From JAXGTO01 sp040774885 (GTDB taxonomy: Bacteria > Actinomycetota > Coriobacteriia > Coriobacteriales > Eggerthellaceae), in NCBI GenBank assembly GCA_040774885.1, contig JAXGTO010000003.1:14807-78806 (forward strand): a stretch of 64,000 bases of DNA, read 5' to 3'. Below the pieces are notes generated by a model. The model searched no databases. It was given only the letters and a program-made list of their open reading frames with translations, and was not told where the DNA came from. The translations under genes were made by a program, and so were the position numbers. Positions 26,204 to 34,792 of the stretch are shown here, piece by piece; the first letter of the stretch is position 1, and every line of letters starts with the position of its first letter.

Positions 26204-27082
26204 ATGGCCATCAGCTTCAAAGAAGACGCTCCCGCGGCGCGTTCGAAGATACTGTTCGCTGCCCTCATCGTTGCCTCGTTGGTTCTTATCGCCGTGTATG
26301 TCAACGAGGGGTCGGGGGGCATGCTTCATACGATGCAGGCCAATATCTCCGGCGTGTTCACTCCTGCCAAGGTTTTGAGCGGAACGATATCCGGCGCTGA
26401 AAATGCCGCTTCGACCGCAGTGGGCGACTTGACTGCCGATGCCTCCACTCTTTCGGGTTTGCGCGATCAGAATGAAGAACTGCGCAACACCATTTCTCAA
26501 TTGGAGGAGTACCGTCAAGAAGCGCAGCGTCTCCAGGGGCTGCTCAATCTCAAGGACTCCTATTCGCTCGACGGCGTGAGCGGCCATGTGATGAGCCGGT
26601 CTTCGGATTCGTGGAATCAGACCGTCACCATCGATTTGGGCACTGACGACGGCGTCCGGTCTGGTTTGGGCGTCATGGGATCGACGGGCTTGATCGGTCA
26701 AGTGGTTTCGGCCGGCACTTCCACCTCCGAAGTTCGTTTGCTCACCGATCCGCAATCCGGCGTGGCCTGCGTTATCCAATCGTCTCGTTCCGAGGGCATC
26801 GTGCGCGGTTCACTGGAAGGGCTTCTCTATCTCGAGGATATCGATGACTCTGCCGAGGTGAATGTCGGCGATGTGCTGGTGACGTCGGGGCTGGGTGGCG
26901 GCTTCAGCGAAGGCATCATGGTTGGCACGGTCGTGAAGATCGATCAAAGCAACGGTGAGGCATCGCGCAAGATCGTCGTCATGCCCAATGCCACTGTCGA
27001 TGCGCTCGACGAGGTCATGGTCATCACGGGTTCTTCGTCTTCCGATTCCAGTGGAACTTCTTCTACCTCAGGGGGTGCATGA
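26204..27082 (+). CDS. mreC: Rod shape-determining protein MreC
   Basis: 292 aa, one N-terminal transmembrane helix (about 16-34), a coiled coil (about 85-125, LRDQNEELRNTISQLEEYRQEAQRL), and the external beta domain (SDSWNQTVTIDLGTDDGV, GLIGQVVSAG, VLVTSGLGGGFSEGIMVG). The tail is Ser/Thr/Gly rich. MreC links MreB to PBP2. The RBS is weak. Stop codon overlaps mreD. Confidence 0.95.
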   Translation: MAISFKEDAPAARSKILFAALIVASLVLIAVYVNEGSGGMLHTMQANISGVFTPAKVLSGTISGAENAASTAVGDLTADASTLSGLRDQNEELRNTISQLEEYRQEAQRLQGLLNLKDSYSLDGVSGHVMSRSSDSWNQTVTIDLGTDDGVRSGLGVMGSTGLIGQVVSAGTSTSEVRLLTDPQSGVACVIQSSRSEGIVRGSLEGLLYLEDIDDSAEVNVGDVLVTSGLGGGFSEGIMVGTVVKIDQSNGEASRKIVVMPNATVDALDEVMVITGSSSSDSSGTSSTSGGA

Positions 27083-27609
27083 TGCAAAGAACCACCATCG
27101 TGATAATCATCGGCGCCATCGCAGCTGTTTTATTGCAAATCATCGTTGCTCCCAATATTGCCATTTTCTCGGCAATGCCGAATTTCATCATCGTCTATGT
27201 GCTCGTCATCGCCATGATCATGCCCGGCAATGCCGTTTATATCACGGCATTTGCCTTGGGCCTTCTGGCTGATTTTTTGGGATATGGTCCCATTGGCGCC
27301 CTTCCCTTTATTTTGCTGGTGGTAACGGCGCTCGCTTCATGGGCATTCACCACGTTCGACAATGACACGGTGTTCATCCCCTTGGGGATATTGATGATTT
27401 GCGCCTTGATTTCCGAACTCGTCTACGCGTTGTTCATGCTTGCATGCGGTTTGCAGGTCGACCCGGTTGGCGCTCTTGTTTACCGTGCGCTTCCCTGCGC
27501 TCTCTATGATTGCGTGGTCGGGCTGATAGTGTATTTGCTCATGGTTCATTTCTTCGGCAGGACCGACAAACCCATGGGTCACGCAGCTCCGAAGCTCACC
27601 TTCCGGTAG
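27079..27609 (+). CDS. mreD: Rod shape-determining protein MreD
   Basis: 176 aa integral membrane protein with about five to six helices; MreD family pattern (FSAMPNFIIVYVLVIAMIMPGNAVYI, GLLADFLGYGPIGALPF). ATGATG gives two possible start codons at 27079 or 27082, the former overlapping the mreC stop. Sequence conservation in MreD is low, so the call rests partly on position between mreC and PBP2. Confidence 0.92.
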   Translation: MMQRTTIVIIIGAIAAVLLQIIVAPNIAIFSAMPNFIIVYVLVIAMIMPGNAVYITAFALGLLADFLGYGPIGALPFILLVVTALASWAFTTFDNDTVFIPLGILMICALISELVYALFMLACGLQVDPVGALVYRALPCALYDCVVGLIVYLLMVHFFGRTDKPMGHAAPKLTFR

Positions 27610-27627
27610 GTCTAAGGCGCCTTTTAC

Positions 27628-29790
27628 ATGATCCAGTCCGTTCTCATAGCCCTTGCAACGCTTGTCGGCATCATCGCTTTGGCCGTTGTCCTCTACGTTG
27701 TCAGACACCGTCATACGGCGACCCATACCAAGGCCAAGAAGAGCATCGACCCCATTCGCACGGTTGGAGTCGGATCTTCGGGGCCGGAAAAGACCGAGAA
27801 GAAAGGTCCGTTCGGCATCAAGCATGATGATGCGGCTGTGGTGCCTCAGTCCAGGATGGCCGGCTCGGGGGATGTCGAGCGTCTGCATGATCGTTTTACT
27901 GCGATGACCGTGCTGGCTGCGGTCATTTTCGGATCATTGGGTGTCAAGCTGTGGAGCATGCAGGTGCTTCAGAGCTCCGATTACAGCCGCAAAGCCCGTG
28001 AAAACCTCTATACCACCGTATTGACTCCCGCACCGCGTGGCATCATCTACGATCAAAAAGGCATTGCTTTGGTGCGCAATCGTTCTTCGTTCACCGTGCT
28101 GGCCGAGTCGTCGGTTGCCGAAGACCACGATGTCCTCATGCGCCTTTCCGCGCTTCTGGGAATTCCCTATGAAGTTGTTCGGCAGCGCATCCTCGATACC
28201 AGCAGCGGCGCACAGAGCCGTCGTGTCGTTGAAAGCGATGCTGCTCTTCGCTCCATCGCCTACATTTCCGAGCATACGGATGCTTATCCGGGGGTAACCA
28301 CCGAAGACCGTACGTCGAGGTCGTACCCGTATGGCGCTCTGGCTGCCCATGCTCTGGGATACACCGGCACTGTCAGTGACAGCGAGCTTTCGGCTGAAAC
28401 TTCGGGCAAGGTGTTGGAGAGCGGCGATATCGTCGGCAAAAGCGGGGTTGAAGCCACCTACGAAGATTTGCTGGCAGGCGACCACGGGCAACGCGTGCTG
28501 GTGACCGATGCCGACGGCAACGTCCAGCAAGTGGTGCGTGAGACCGACCCTTCCAAAGGCAATGACATCTATCTGACCATCAAAGGGCCTGTTCAGTATG
28601 CTGCCGACACCGCAATGAGAAACGCTATCGCGCCTGATGGTAAATTGGGGGCCGGAACGGGAACTGCGGGCGGTTTGGTTATCCTCGATGTGTCTGACGG
28701 CGGAATCGTCGCGCTTTCCAATTTTCCCACGTATTCACCCGAGAGCTTCATCGGCGGAATATCGCAGGAGATGTGGGACTCGTTCAACAGCGAGAATTCG
28801 TATTATCCGTTGATGGACCGCGTTGTTTCGGGCACGTACCCTGCTGCTTCCACCTACAAGGCGTTTTCTGCCATGGCTGCTCTCGACAATGGAATCGCCA
28901 CTGCCGATACGCTGTACACCTGCACGGGAACGTGGTATGGGTGGGGCGAATCCAATCCGCAGAAGTGCTGGTTGGAAGGTGGACATGGAACCCTCAATAT
29001 CGTCGGCGGCATCGCGCATTCGTGCGACACGGTGTTCTACGAGATCGCCAAAGCCTTCTATTATGCAAGCGATACCATCGGCCAGGACGCATTGCAAGAT
29101 TATATTGAGCGATTTGGCTTCGGCCGTGTTACCGGCATCGATTTGGCCGGTGAAGCTGCCGGCCGCGTGCCTACGCCCGAGTGGAAGGCCGAATATTACA
29201 AGGATGTGCCTGAAGAAGCCCAATGGAAAGCGGGCGACATGTCCAACATGATCATCGGCCAGGGCTATGTTTTGGTCACCCCTCTGCAGATCGCTTGCGG
29301 CTATATGGGCATTGCCACCGGGACCATCTATCAGCCCCATCTTCTCAAGGAAGTCCATAACTCATTGGGCGAAACGGTGCTCTCTTACGAGCCGAAGGTT
29401 TCGTATACGCCCGAAATGAATTCAGATAACCTTGCGTTGGTCAAAGAGGGCCTTTTGGAGGTTGCGGACAACAGCTCCGACATCTCGAATGCTTTCGCCG
29501 ATTTCGGCTCCACGTTCGCTTGCAAAACCGGTACCGCCGAGGTCGAGGGAAAAGACGATTATGCGTGGTTCGCATGCTATTATCCTGCAGACACGCCCAA
29601 GTACGTATGCTCTTGCATGATCGAACAAGGTTACGGCGGAGCTGCCGGTGCAGCTCCGGTAGTGGCTCAGGTCATGAAAGCCCTGCTTGCCTACGACAAT
29701 GGCACGTTGGGAGACTCGATGGGCGAAGTGGCGTCTCAGTATACAGTCGTGGAGCGTACGTCTACCGGGAGCAATTCGCGCTCTGACTGA
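27628..29790 (+). CDS. mrdA: Penicillin-binding protein 2 (class B transpeptidase, elongation)
   Basis: 720 aa, longer than the usual ~620-690. The N-terminus has two hydrophobic segments: an unusual first one (residues 1-25) then a ~65-aa Lys-rich stretch, and a second (about 92-112) that is the normal PBP2 anchor. The dimerization domain contains RGIIYDQKGIALVRNRSSF. Transpeptidase motifs are STYK (Ser408, Lys411), SCD (465-467, the PBP2-type SxD replacing SxN) and KTGTAE (633-638). It cross-links peptidoglycan with RodA in side-wall growth. Confidence 0.95.
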   Translation: MIQSVLIALATLVGIIALAVVLYVVRHRHTATHTKAKKSIDPIRTVGVGSSGPEKTEKKGPFGIKHDDAAVVPQSRMAGSGDVERLHDRFTAMTVLAAVIFGSLGVKLWSMQVLQSSDYSRKARENLYTTVLTPAPRGIIYDQKGIALVRNRSSFTVLAESSVAEDHDVLMRLSALLGIPYEVVRQRILDTSSGAQSRRVVESDAALRSIAYISEHTDAYPGVTTEDRTSRSYPYGALAAHALGYTGTVSDSELSAETSGKVLESGDIVGKSGVEATYEDLLAGDHGQRVLVTDADGNVQQVVRETDPSKGNDIYLTIKGPVQYAADTAMRNAIAPDGKLGAGTGTAGGLVILDVSDGGIVALSNFPTYSPESFIGGISQEMWDSFNSENSYYPLMDRVVSGTYPAASTYKAFSAMAALDNGIATADTLYTCTGTWYGWGESNPQKCWLEGGHGTLNIVGGIAHSCDTVFYEIAKAFYYASDTIGQDALQDYIERFGFGRVTGIDLAGEAAGRVPTPEWKAEYYKDVPEEAQWKAGDMSNMIIGQGYVLVTPLQIACGYMGIATGTIYQPHLLKEVHNSLGETVLSYEPKVSYTPEMNSDNLALVKEGLLEVADNSSDISNAFADFGSTFACKTGTAEVEGKDDYAWFACYYPADTPKYVCSCMIEQGYGGAAGAAPVVAQVMKALLAYDNGTLGDSMGEVASQYTVVERTSTGSNSRSD

Positions 29791-29835
29791 TTTTTGCACG
29801 TATTGGAATGTAGGGCATCGCAAGGAGGTGAGCGC

Positions 29836-31026
29836 ATGGTACAGCAGCGAATGAAACAGATTGATTCTGTCAAGACGCCTGATCGTCAGGTGGCTAGAGC
29901 CACGCGCCCGCGTCGCTTGAAATACATCAACCCCGCGTTTTTCTGTGTTGCCATGGCGCTGGTCGTCTATGGGCTCATCGTTGTGTTCAGTGCTACTCAC
30001 GGCAACGATGACTACAATTTCACCAGGCAGTTGGGCGGCGTTGCCATCGGATTCATTCTGATGATGCTGCTGTTCCGTTACGATTACCATCGTCTTTCTC
30101 ATTACGTCACCTTTTTCCTCATCATCAACGTGGTGCTTATCTTGCTTCCGCACGTTCCCTTTATCGGTGTGAGCGCAAAAGGTGCGCAATCATGGGTCAA
30201 CATAGCGGGGATCAGCTTCCAGCCGGGTGAGTTCGCCAAGGTTACGGTTATCCTTTTGGCTGCCAGCTTGGTTGCGCGCTACGGTGGCAAACTCGACAAC
30301 CTCAAGGAATATCTCAAGGTGCTGTTCATTTTGGCGGTGCCGTTCATTTGCATCATGACGCAACCCGACATGGGAACCGGTTTGGTGTATCTGTTCATTG
30401 CCGGCGTTGCCCTGATCGTCGGTGGTGCACGACCTCGATACATTCTTGTTACCGTCGGAATCTTGGTTTTGCTTGTGGCCGCCGTGTTCATCATCGACCC
30501 CATAGCGGATTCGATAGCTGGAAGCGATGTGTTGCTCAAAGACTATCAGCGGGCGCGCTTGCTGGTGTTTCTCGATGAGAGCTACGATCCTACAGGGGAT
30601 GGCTACAACCTTCAGCAGGCCAAGATAGCCATCGGTAGCGGCGGGCTGTTCGGCAAAGGCTATATGAACGCAACGCAATCGACTTTGGGGTATCTGCCTG
30701 AAGCTCCCACCGACTTCATCTTCTGCGTATTGGCAGAAGAGTTCGGATTTGTCGGCAGCCTTCTTTTGCTGGGCTTGTACGCGCTGCTCATGTTCATCTG
30801 CTATCGCATCGCATATCACGCCAACGACTTGTTCGGTACCATCCTGGTCATGTGCATCGCGGGCATGTGGCTGTTCCAGATTCTGGAAAACATCGGGATG
30901 ACGTGCGGACTCATGCCCATTACAGGCATTCCCCTGCCATTTTTCAGCTATGGTTCTTCATTCATGGTTGTCAATTTCATATTGCTGGGCCTGATCGGTT
31001 CGGTATGGGCTCATAATGGCCGTTAG
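29836..31026 (+). CDS. rodA: RodA-type peptidoglycan glycosyltransferase (SEDS family)
   Basis: 396 aa polytopic protein with about ten helices. SEDS features include SAKGAQSWVNIAGISFQPGEFAKV, TQPDMGTGLVYLFIAGV, a large outside loop with YQRARLLVFLDESYDPTGDGYNLQQAKIAIGSGGLFGKGY, and PITGIPLPFFSYGSSFM. The frame opens 42 nt earlier, but the strong RBS AAGGAGGTG places the start at 29836. Following mreBCD-PBP2 identifies RodA rather than FtsW. Confidence 0.95.
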   Translation: MVQQRMKQIDSVKTPDRQVARATRPRRLKYINPAFFCVAMALVVYGLIVVFSATHGNDDYNFTRQLGGVAIGFILMMLLFRYDYHRLSHYVTFFLIINVVLILLPHVPFIGVSAKGAQSWVNIAGISFQPGEFAKVTVILLAASLVARYGGKLDNLKEYLKVLFILAVPFICIMTQPDMGTGLVYLFIAGVALIVGGARPRYILVTVGILVLLVAAVFIIDPIADSIAGSDVLLKDYQRARLLVFLDESYDPTGDGYNLQQAKIAIGSGGLFGKGYMNATQSTLGYLPEAPTDFIFCVLAEEFGFVGSLLLLGLYALLMFICYRIAYHANDLFGTILVMCIAGMWLFQILENIGMTCGLMPITGIPLPFFSYGSSFMVVNFILLGLIGSVWAHNGR

Positions 31027-31046
31027 ATGAAAGGGGACGAATACCG

Positions 31047-32234
31047 ATGAAACTTCCCATTGACGTGAAGGCGGTTCTCGAGGCTGCCGGCGACATCGAT
31101 GCTGCGCGCAAGCTTCCTATCAGCGTAGCCGTTTACATGGACGATACCGCTCCCGGAGATTTGCAGGGATGCGTTCGCCAGGCGTTCGCCACTTCGGCTG
31201 AGCAGGTGCGTGTGAGCATCGTTTATTATCCCAGCCCCTTGGCTCGTCCCGACGAGACGGCCGATCTTGCCGTTATCGCCGCAGGCTTGAGCGATGAGAC
31301 GGGGTCTCTTTCCCAGCAGTTGCGCGATGCCGGCGTTCCCGTCATGGTCATTACCACCATGCCCGATTTGGTCATGCAGATTTCTTCCAATGCGGGCGCG
31401 CCCCTTCTTGCCGATGACCTCATTTCTCCCGAAATCGTCATCGACGGCACTTCTCTTGCTTCCGATGCCGATTCCGCCACGGAGCCCTATCCGCTGAGCG
31501 ATGAGCTCTGCGCGTCGCTGTTGTTGCGCATGGGCCAATGGGTCGTTGCTGCTTTCCGGGAAAAACGGCTTGCGTTTGCGCTTGCGTTCCCCTTTGCCCG
31601 CAAGCCCCTTTCGCTTGAAGCGGTCAGTGCCACGTCTTTGCAAAATGGCGCTGTGGGGCTGGTCATGTTCATCCCCGGTGCCGATATGCCCATCATGACC
31701 CTCAATCAGGCGAAGATGCTTCTGCAGATTGCTGCGGCCTATGGTCAACCGTTGGGCATGGAGCGCGTCAAGGAGCTTGCCTGCGTGGTGGGCGGCGGCT
31801 TCGCTTGCCGCAGCGTTGCCCGTCAATTGGTGGGATTGGTTCCTGCCGTCGGCTGGGCGATCAAGGCCTCCATCGGTTATGCGGGCACCGAAGCCATGGG
31901 GCACGCCGCTATACAGTATTTCGAGGGCGGCGGTTCGATGATGGCTTTTGCCGACACGGTGGGGAAGGCCCGCGACAAGGTGGTCAAGGCTGCCGTTGCT
32001 GCGGGTAAGCAGGATAACGCTGCTTCCGCAATCGGAGCTGCGGCTCGTTCGATCGTCGGCGGTGTGCGCATCGATCCCCAGACGGCAGCGGCGCATATAA
32101 AAGAAGGCGTTCCCCGCGCGGTTTCCGCCGTATCCACCACGGCCAAGCAAGCCGGCGTTTCAACGCAAGAGGTTGGCAAAGCAGTAGCGGAAGGCATCGG
32201 TTCCGCCGTTGCTTCTGCTCGCTCAAAACGATAG
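31047..32234 (+). CDS. DUF697-domain protein without a GTPase domain
   Basis: 395 aa. The N-terminal ~130 residues resemble a Rossmann-like region (AVYMDDTAPGDLQGCVRQAF, DLAVIAAGLSDETGSLSQQL, VPVMVITTM) but have no P-loop. The middle (about 195-290) matches DUF697: QNGAVGLVMFIPGADMPIMTLNQ, then LGMERVKELACVVGGGFACRSVARQLVGLVPAVGWAIKA, two hydrophobic segments predicted to enter the membrane. The C-terminal ~90 aa is Ala/Val-rich helical. DUF697 usually sits behind a GTPase domain. Placed 20 nt after rodA and likely co-transcribed with the elongation cluster. Function unknown. Confidence 0.75.
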   Translation: MKLPIDVKAVLEAAGDIDAARKLPISVAVYMDDTAPGDLQGCVRQAFATSAEQVRVSIVYYPSPLARPDETADLAVIAAGLSDETGSLSQQLRDAGVPVMVITTMPDLVMQISSNAGAPLLADDLISPEIVIDGTSLASDADSATEPYPLSDELCASLLLRMGQWVVAAFREKRLAFALAFPFARKPLSLEAVSATSLQNGAVGLVMFIPGADMPIMTLNQAKMLLQIAAAYGQPLGMERVKELACVVGGGFACRSVARQLVGLVPAVGWAIKASIGYAGTEAMGHAAIQYFEGGGSMMAFADTVGKARDKVVKAAVAAGKQDNAASAIGAAARSIVGGVRIDPQTAAAHIKEGVPRAVSAVSTTAKQAGVSTQEVGKAVAEGIGSAVASARSKR

Positions 32235-32252
32235 TCTGCGAGGTCGATTCCG

Positions 32253-34139
32253 TTGGCATTCACCGATCTGTGGCCTCGGCTCGAGCCCTTGTTGCGCAAA
32301 ACCGAACGTCCTTCACGCTATATCGACCATGAATTCGGAGCGCTCCATGCAACGCGCGAGCGCATCGAGGGGTGCACGACGTTTGCCATGGTCTATCCGG
32401 ATACCTATGAACTCGGGCAGCCCAACCAGGCAGTTCGAATATTGGTGAACGCCGTCAATGCTCAAGACGACCTGTGGGCTGAACGTTGCTTTCTTCCGGC
32501 GCCCGACTTCTTGGATCTGATGGCTGAAAAGGACATCCCCCTGTTCTCTTTGGAAAGCTGTGCTCCGCTTGGCGAATTCGACGTGGTGGGCATCACTTTG
32601 CCTCACGAATTGGCCGCAACCAACGTGTTGGTTGCCCTCGATGCGGCCGGCATCCCTCTGCGCAGCGCCGATCGCGGGCAAAAAGACCCTTTCGTCATCG
32701 GCGGGGGTCCGTGCGCATACAACGCCGAGCCGTATTCCGCATTCTTCGATTGCATTACCCTGGGCGAAGGGGAGGAGGCTACCGTAGAGGTGCTCCATGC
32801 TATTCGCGAGGGCCGAGCCCGCGGTGCGTCGCGCCACGACATCCTTTTATCGCTTGCGGGCATCGACGGACAGTATGTTCCCGGTCTCTACCGGGGGATT
32901 TCTGCCGAAGAGGCCGGTGCTGCGCGTTCGACCGTGGCTCCTCTCGAAGACGGCGTTCCTTCCGTTGTTGAAAAGCGCGTATGGGAATCGTTCGCGCAGT
33001 CTCCAGCCTGGGAGCCGTGCGTCGTTCCTTTTTGCGACATCATCCATGATCGGCTCAATGTCGAGGTGCTGCGCGGTTGCTCGCGCGGCTGTCGATTCTG
33101 CCAAGCGGGTATGATGTATCGTCCTGTGCGCGAACGCAGCGCTGACAATATCGTGGATTCGGTGCTCACCGGTTTGGCTCAAACCGGTTACGAAGAGGTG
33201 AGTCTCACCTCTCTTTCGTCAACCGACCACTCTCAGATCAGGGAAATCCTCACGCGTCTCGACCATGAACTTTCGGGAACGGGAGTGCGTATTTCGCTTC
33301 CTTCGCAACGCTTGGATGCTTTTGGCGTTGATATGGCGGAGCTTGTGGCCGGCGCCAAGCGGGGAGGGCTCACATTCGCCCCTGAAGCCGGCACGCAGCG
33401 TTTGCGCGATGTCATCAACAAGAATGTCACCGAAGATGATCTGTTCGGAGCCATCGATGCGGCGTTTTCGGCTGGATGGCGCCGATGCAAACTCTATTTC
33501 ATGATCGGATTGCCTACCGAGACCGATGAAGACATCAAGGGAATCGCAAGCTTGGCGCAACGAGCCTATGATGCTGCTAAAAAGGCCGTGCCGCCCGATC
33601 AGCGTGGGCAGGTGCGCATGGGCGTCTCCTGTGCGTTGTTCGTTCCGAAAAGCCAGACCCCGTTTCAGTGGGATGGGCAAATTGCCCCCGAAGAAGCGCT
33701 GCGACGTATTTCGTTGCTTCGCAATTCGGTGAAATACAAGGCGGTCGATGTCCATTGGCACGATCCTTCTTCAAGCTTCGTCGAAGCGGTGATGAGCCGC
33801 GGTGGACGCGAATGCTGCGATTTGGTGGAAAGCGCCTTTCGCCATGGCGCGCGTTTTGACGCTTGGACCGAATACTTCGATGAGGATGCTTGGCGAACTG
33901 CCGCCGAACAATGCGGTATCGATGTCGATGCGGTGGCACAGAAATCTTGGGATTTGGACGATGTCCTTCCTTGGCAACATCTTTCGTGCGGCGTCAGCTT
34001 TTCGTTTCTTCGGGCCGAAAGGCGCCGTGCTCAAAAGGGGCAATCTACCCCTGACTGCACGTTCGGCACGTGCACAGCTTGCGGAGTATGCCCGGGGTTG
34101 AATACCGACCTTGCTTTGCAGGAGGCCCGTCATGGCTGA
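32253..34139 (+). CDS. Radical SAM protein, TIGR03960 family (B12-binding-like N-terminus)
   Basis: 628 aa. The radical SAM motif is C-x3-C-x2-C in LRGCSRGCRFCQAGMMYRPVRER. The N-terminal part (about 60-200) has the ERCFLPAPDFLDLM and IGGGPCAYNAEPYSAFFDC arrangement typical of this family. The C-terminal FGTCTACGVCPGLN supplies extra cysteines. It starts with TTG behind a GAGG RBS. It is followed, with overlap, by a DUF2344 protein, a pairing seen in many anaerobes where the two are sometimes fused. Substrate unknown. Confidence 0.9.
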   Translation: MAFTDLWPRLEPLLRKTERPSRYIDHEFGALHATRERIEGCTTFAMVYPDTYELGQPNQAVRILVNAVNAQDDLWAERCFLPAPDFLDLMAEKDIPLFSLESCAPLGEFDVVGITLPHELAATNVLVALDAAGIPLRSADRGQKDPFVIGGGPCAYNAEPYSAFFDCITLGEGEEATVEVLHAIREGRARGASRHDILLSLAGIDGQYVPGLYRGISAEEAGAARSTVAPLEDGVPSVVEKRVWESFAQSPAWEPCVVPFCDIIHDRLNVEVLRGCSRGCRFCQAGMMYRPVRERSADNIVDSVLTGLAQTGYEEVSLTSLSSTDHSQIREILTRLDHELSGTGVRISLPSQRLDAFGVDMAELVAGAKRGGLTFAPEAGTQRLRDVINKNVTEDDLFGAIDAAFSAGWRRCKLYFMIGLPTETDEDIKGIASLAQRAYDAAKKAVPPDQRGQVRMGVSCALFVPKSQTPFQWDGQIAPEEALRRISLLRNSVKYKAVDVHWHDPSSSFVEAVMSRGGRECCDLVESAFRHGARFDAWTEYFDEDAWRTAAEQCGIDVDAVAQKSWDLDDVLPWQHLSCGVSFSFLRAERRRAQKGQSTPDCTFGTCTACGVCPGLNTDLALQEARHG

Positions 34140-34785
34140 TGATCCTTTGTTCAGAATGCGTATCGGATTCAATAAAACGGGACGTGCAGCCTTGCTTTCC
34201 CATCTTGAAGTGGCCCGTTCGCTCGAACGCACCGTGCGCAGGGCGCGGCTTCCCTTCGCCGTCTCCAACGGATTTTCTCCGCACATGCGCATTTCTTTCG
34301 GATCGGCGTTGCCCGTGGGAACGGGAAGCACCTGCGAGTGCTGCGATGTGCTGCTCACCCGTTATATAGAACCCGATACCGCTCTCGAGGCTTTGATTGC
34401 CGGATGCGTCCCCGATTTGATGGTTACGCAATGCTGTTTCATCGGCCGCAAGGATCCTGCTGCTTCCGCAGCGTTTCCGTATTCCACCTATCGCATTTCT
34501 ATCGATGGAAGTCCTGATGCGGAGTTTCTTCCCCAGCAGGTAACGGTTGTGCGCAAAAAGAAAGAGCGCACGCTCGATGTAGGGGAGTTTTTAATAGGCC
34601 CCATCATGTTCGACGATGGCGGTCTTACCCTCACGCTTGAGCAAAAACCTACCGGGAGTTTGCGTCCTGATGTGTTGATGGATGCTTGGTCCGCTGCTCA
34701 AAAAGAGGGTTTCCGTGTGATCTCTTTGACGCGAATCGCGCAATCGCCTGTGCGTCCCTCAATAGGCAAGGGGAGCGGCGCCTAG
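34132..34785 (+). CDS. DUF2344 (TIGR03936) protein, partner of the radical SAM enzyme
   Basis: 217 aa. RMRIGFNKTGRAALLSHLEVARSLERTVRRARLPFAVSNGFSPHMRISFGSALPVG is the hallmark of TIGR03936. Start at ATG 34132 has a strong RBS (AGGAGG) and overlaps the upstream stop codon; the earlier in-frame ATG at 34111 lacks one. It probably acts with the preceding protein on RNA or a cofactor, which is inference from gene pairing. It ends 7 bp before the convergent diguanylate cyclase. Confidence 0.88.
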   Translation: MADDPLFRMRIGFNKTGRAALLSHLEVARSLERTVRRARLPFAVSNGFSPHMRISFGSALPVGTGSTCECCDVLLTRYIEPDTALEALIAGCVPDLMVTQCCFIGRKDPAASAAFPYSTYRISIDGSPDAEFLPQQVTVVRKKKERTLDVGEFLIGPIMFDDGGLTLTLEQKPTGSLRPDVLMDAWSAAQKEGFRVISLTRIAQSPVRPSIGKGSGA

Positions 34786-34792
34786 ATGCCTA

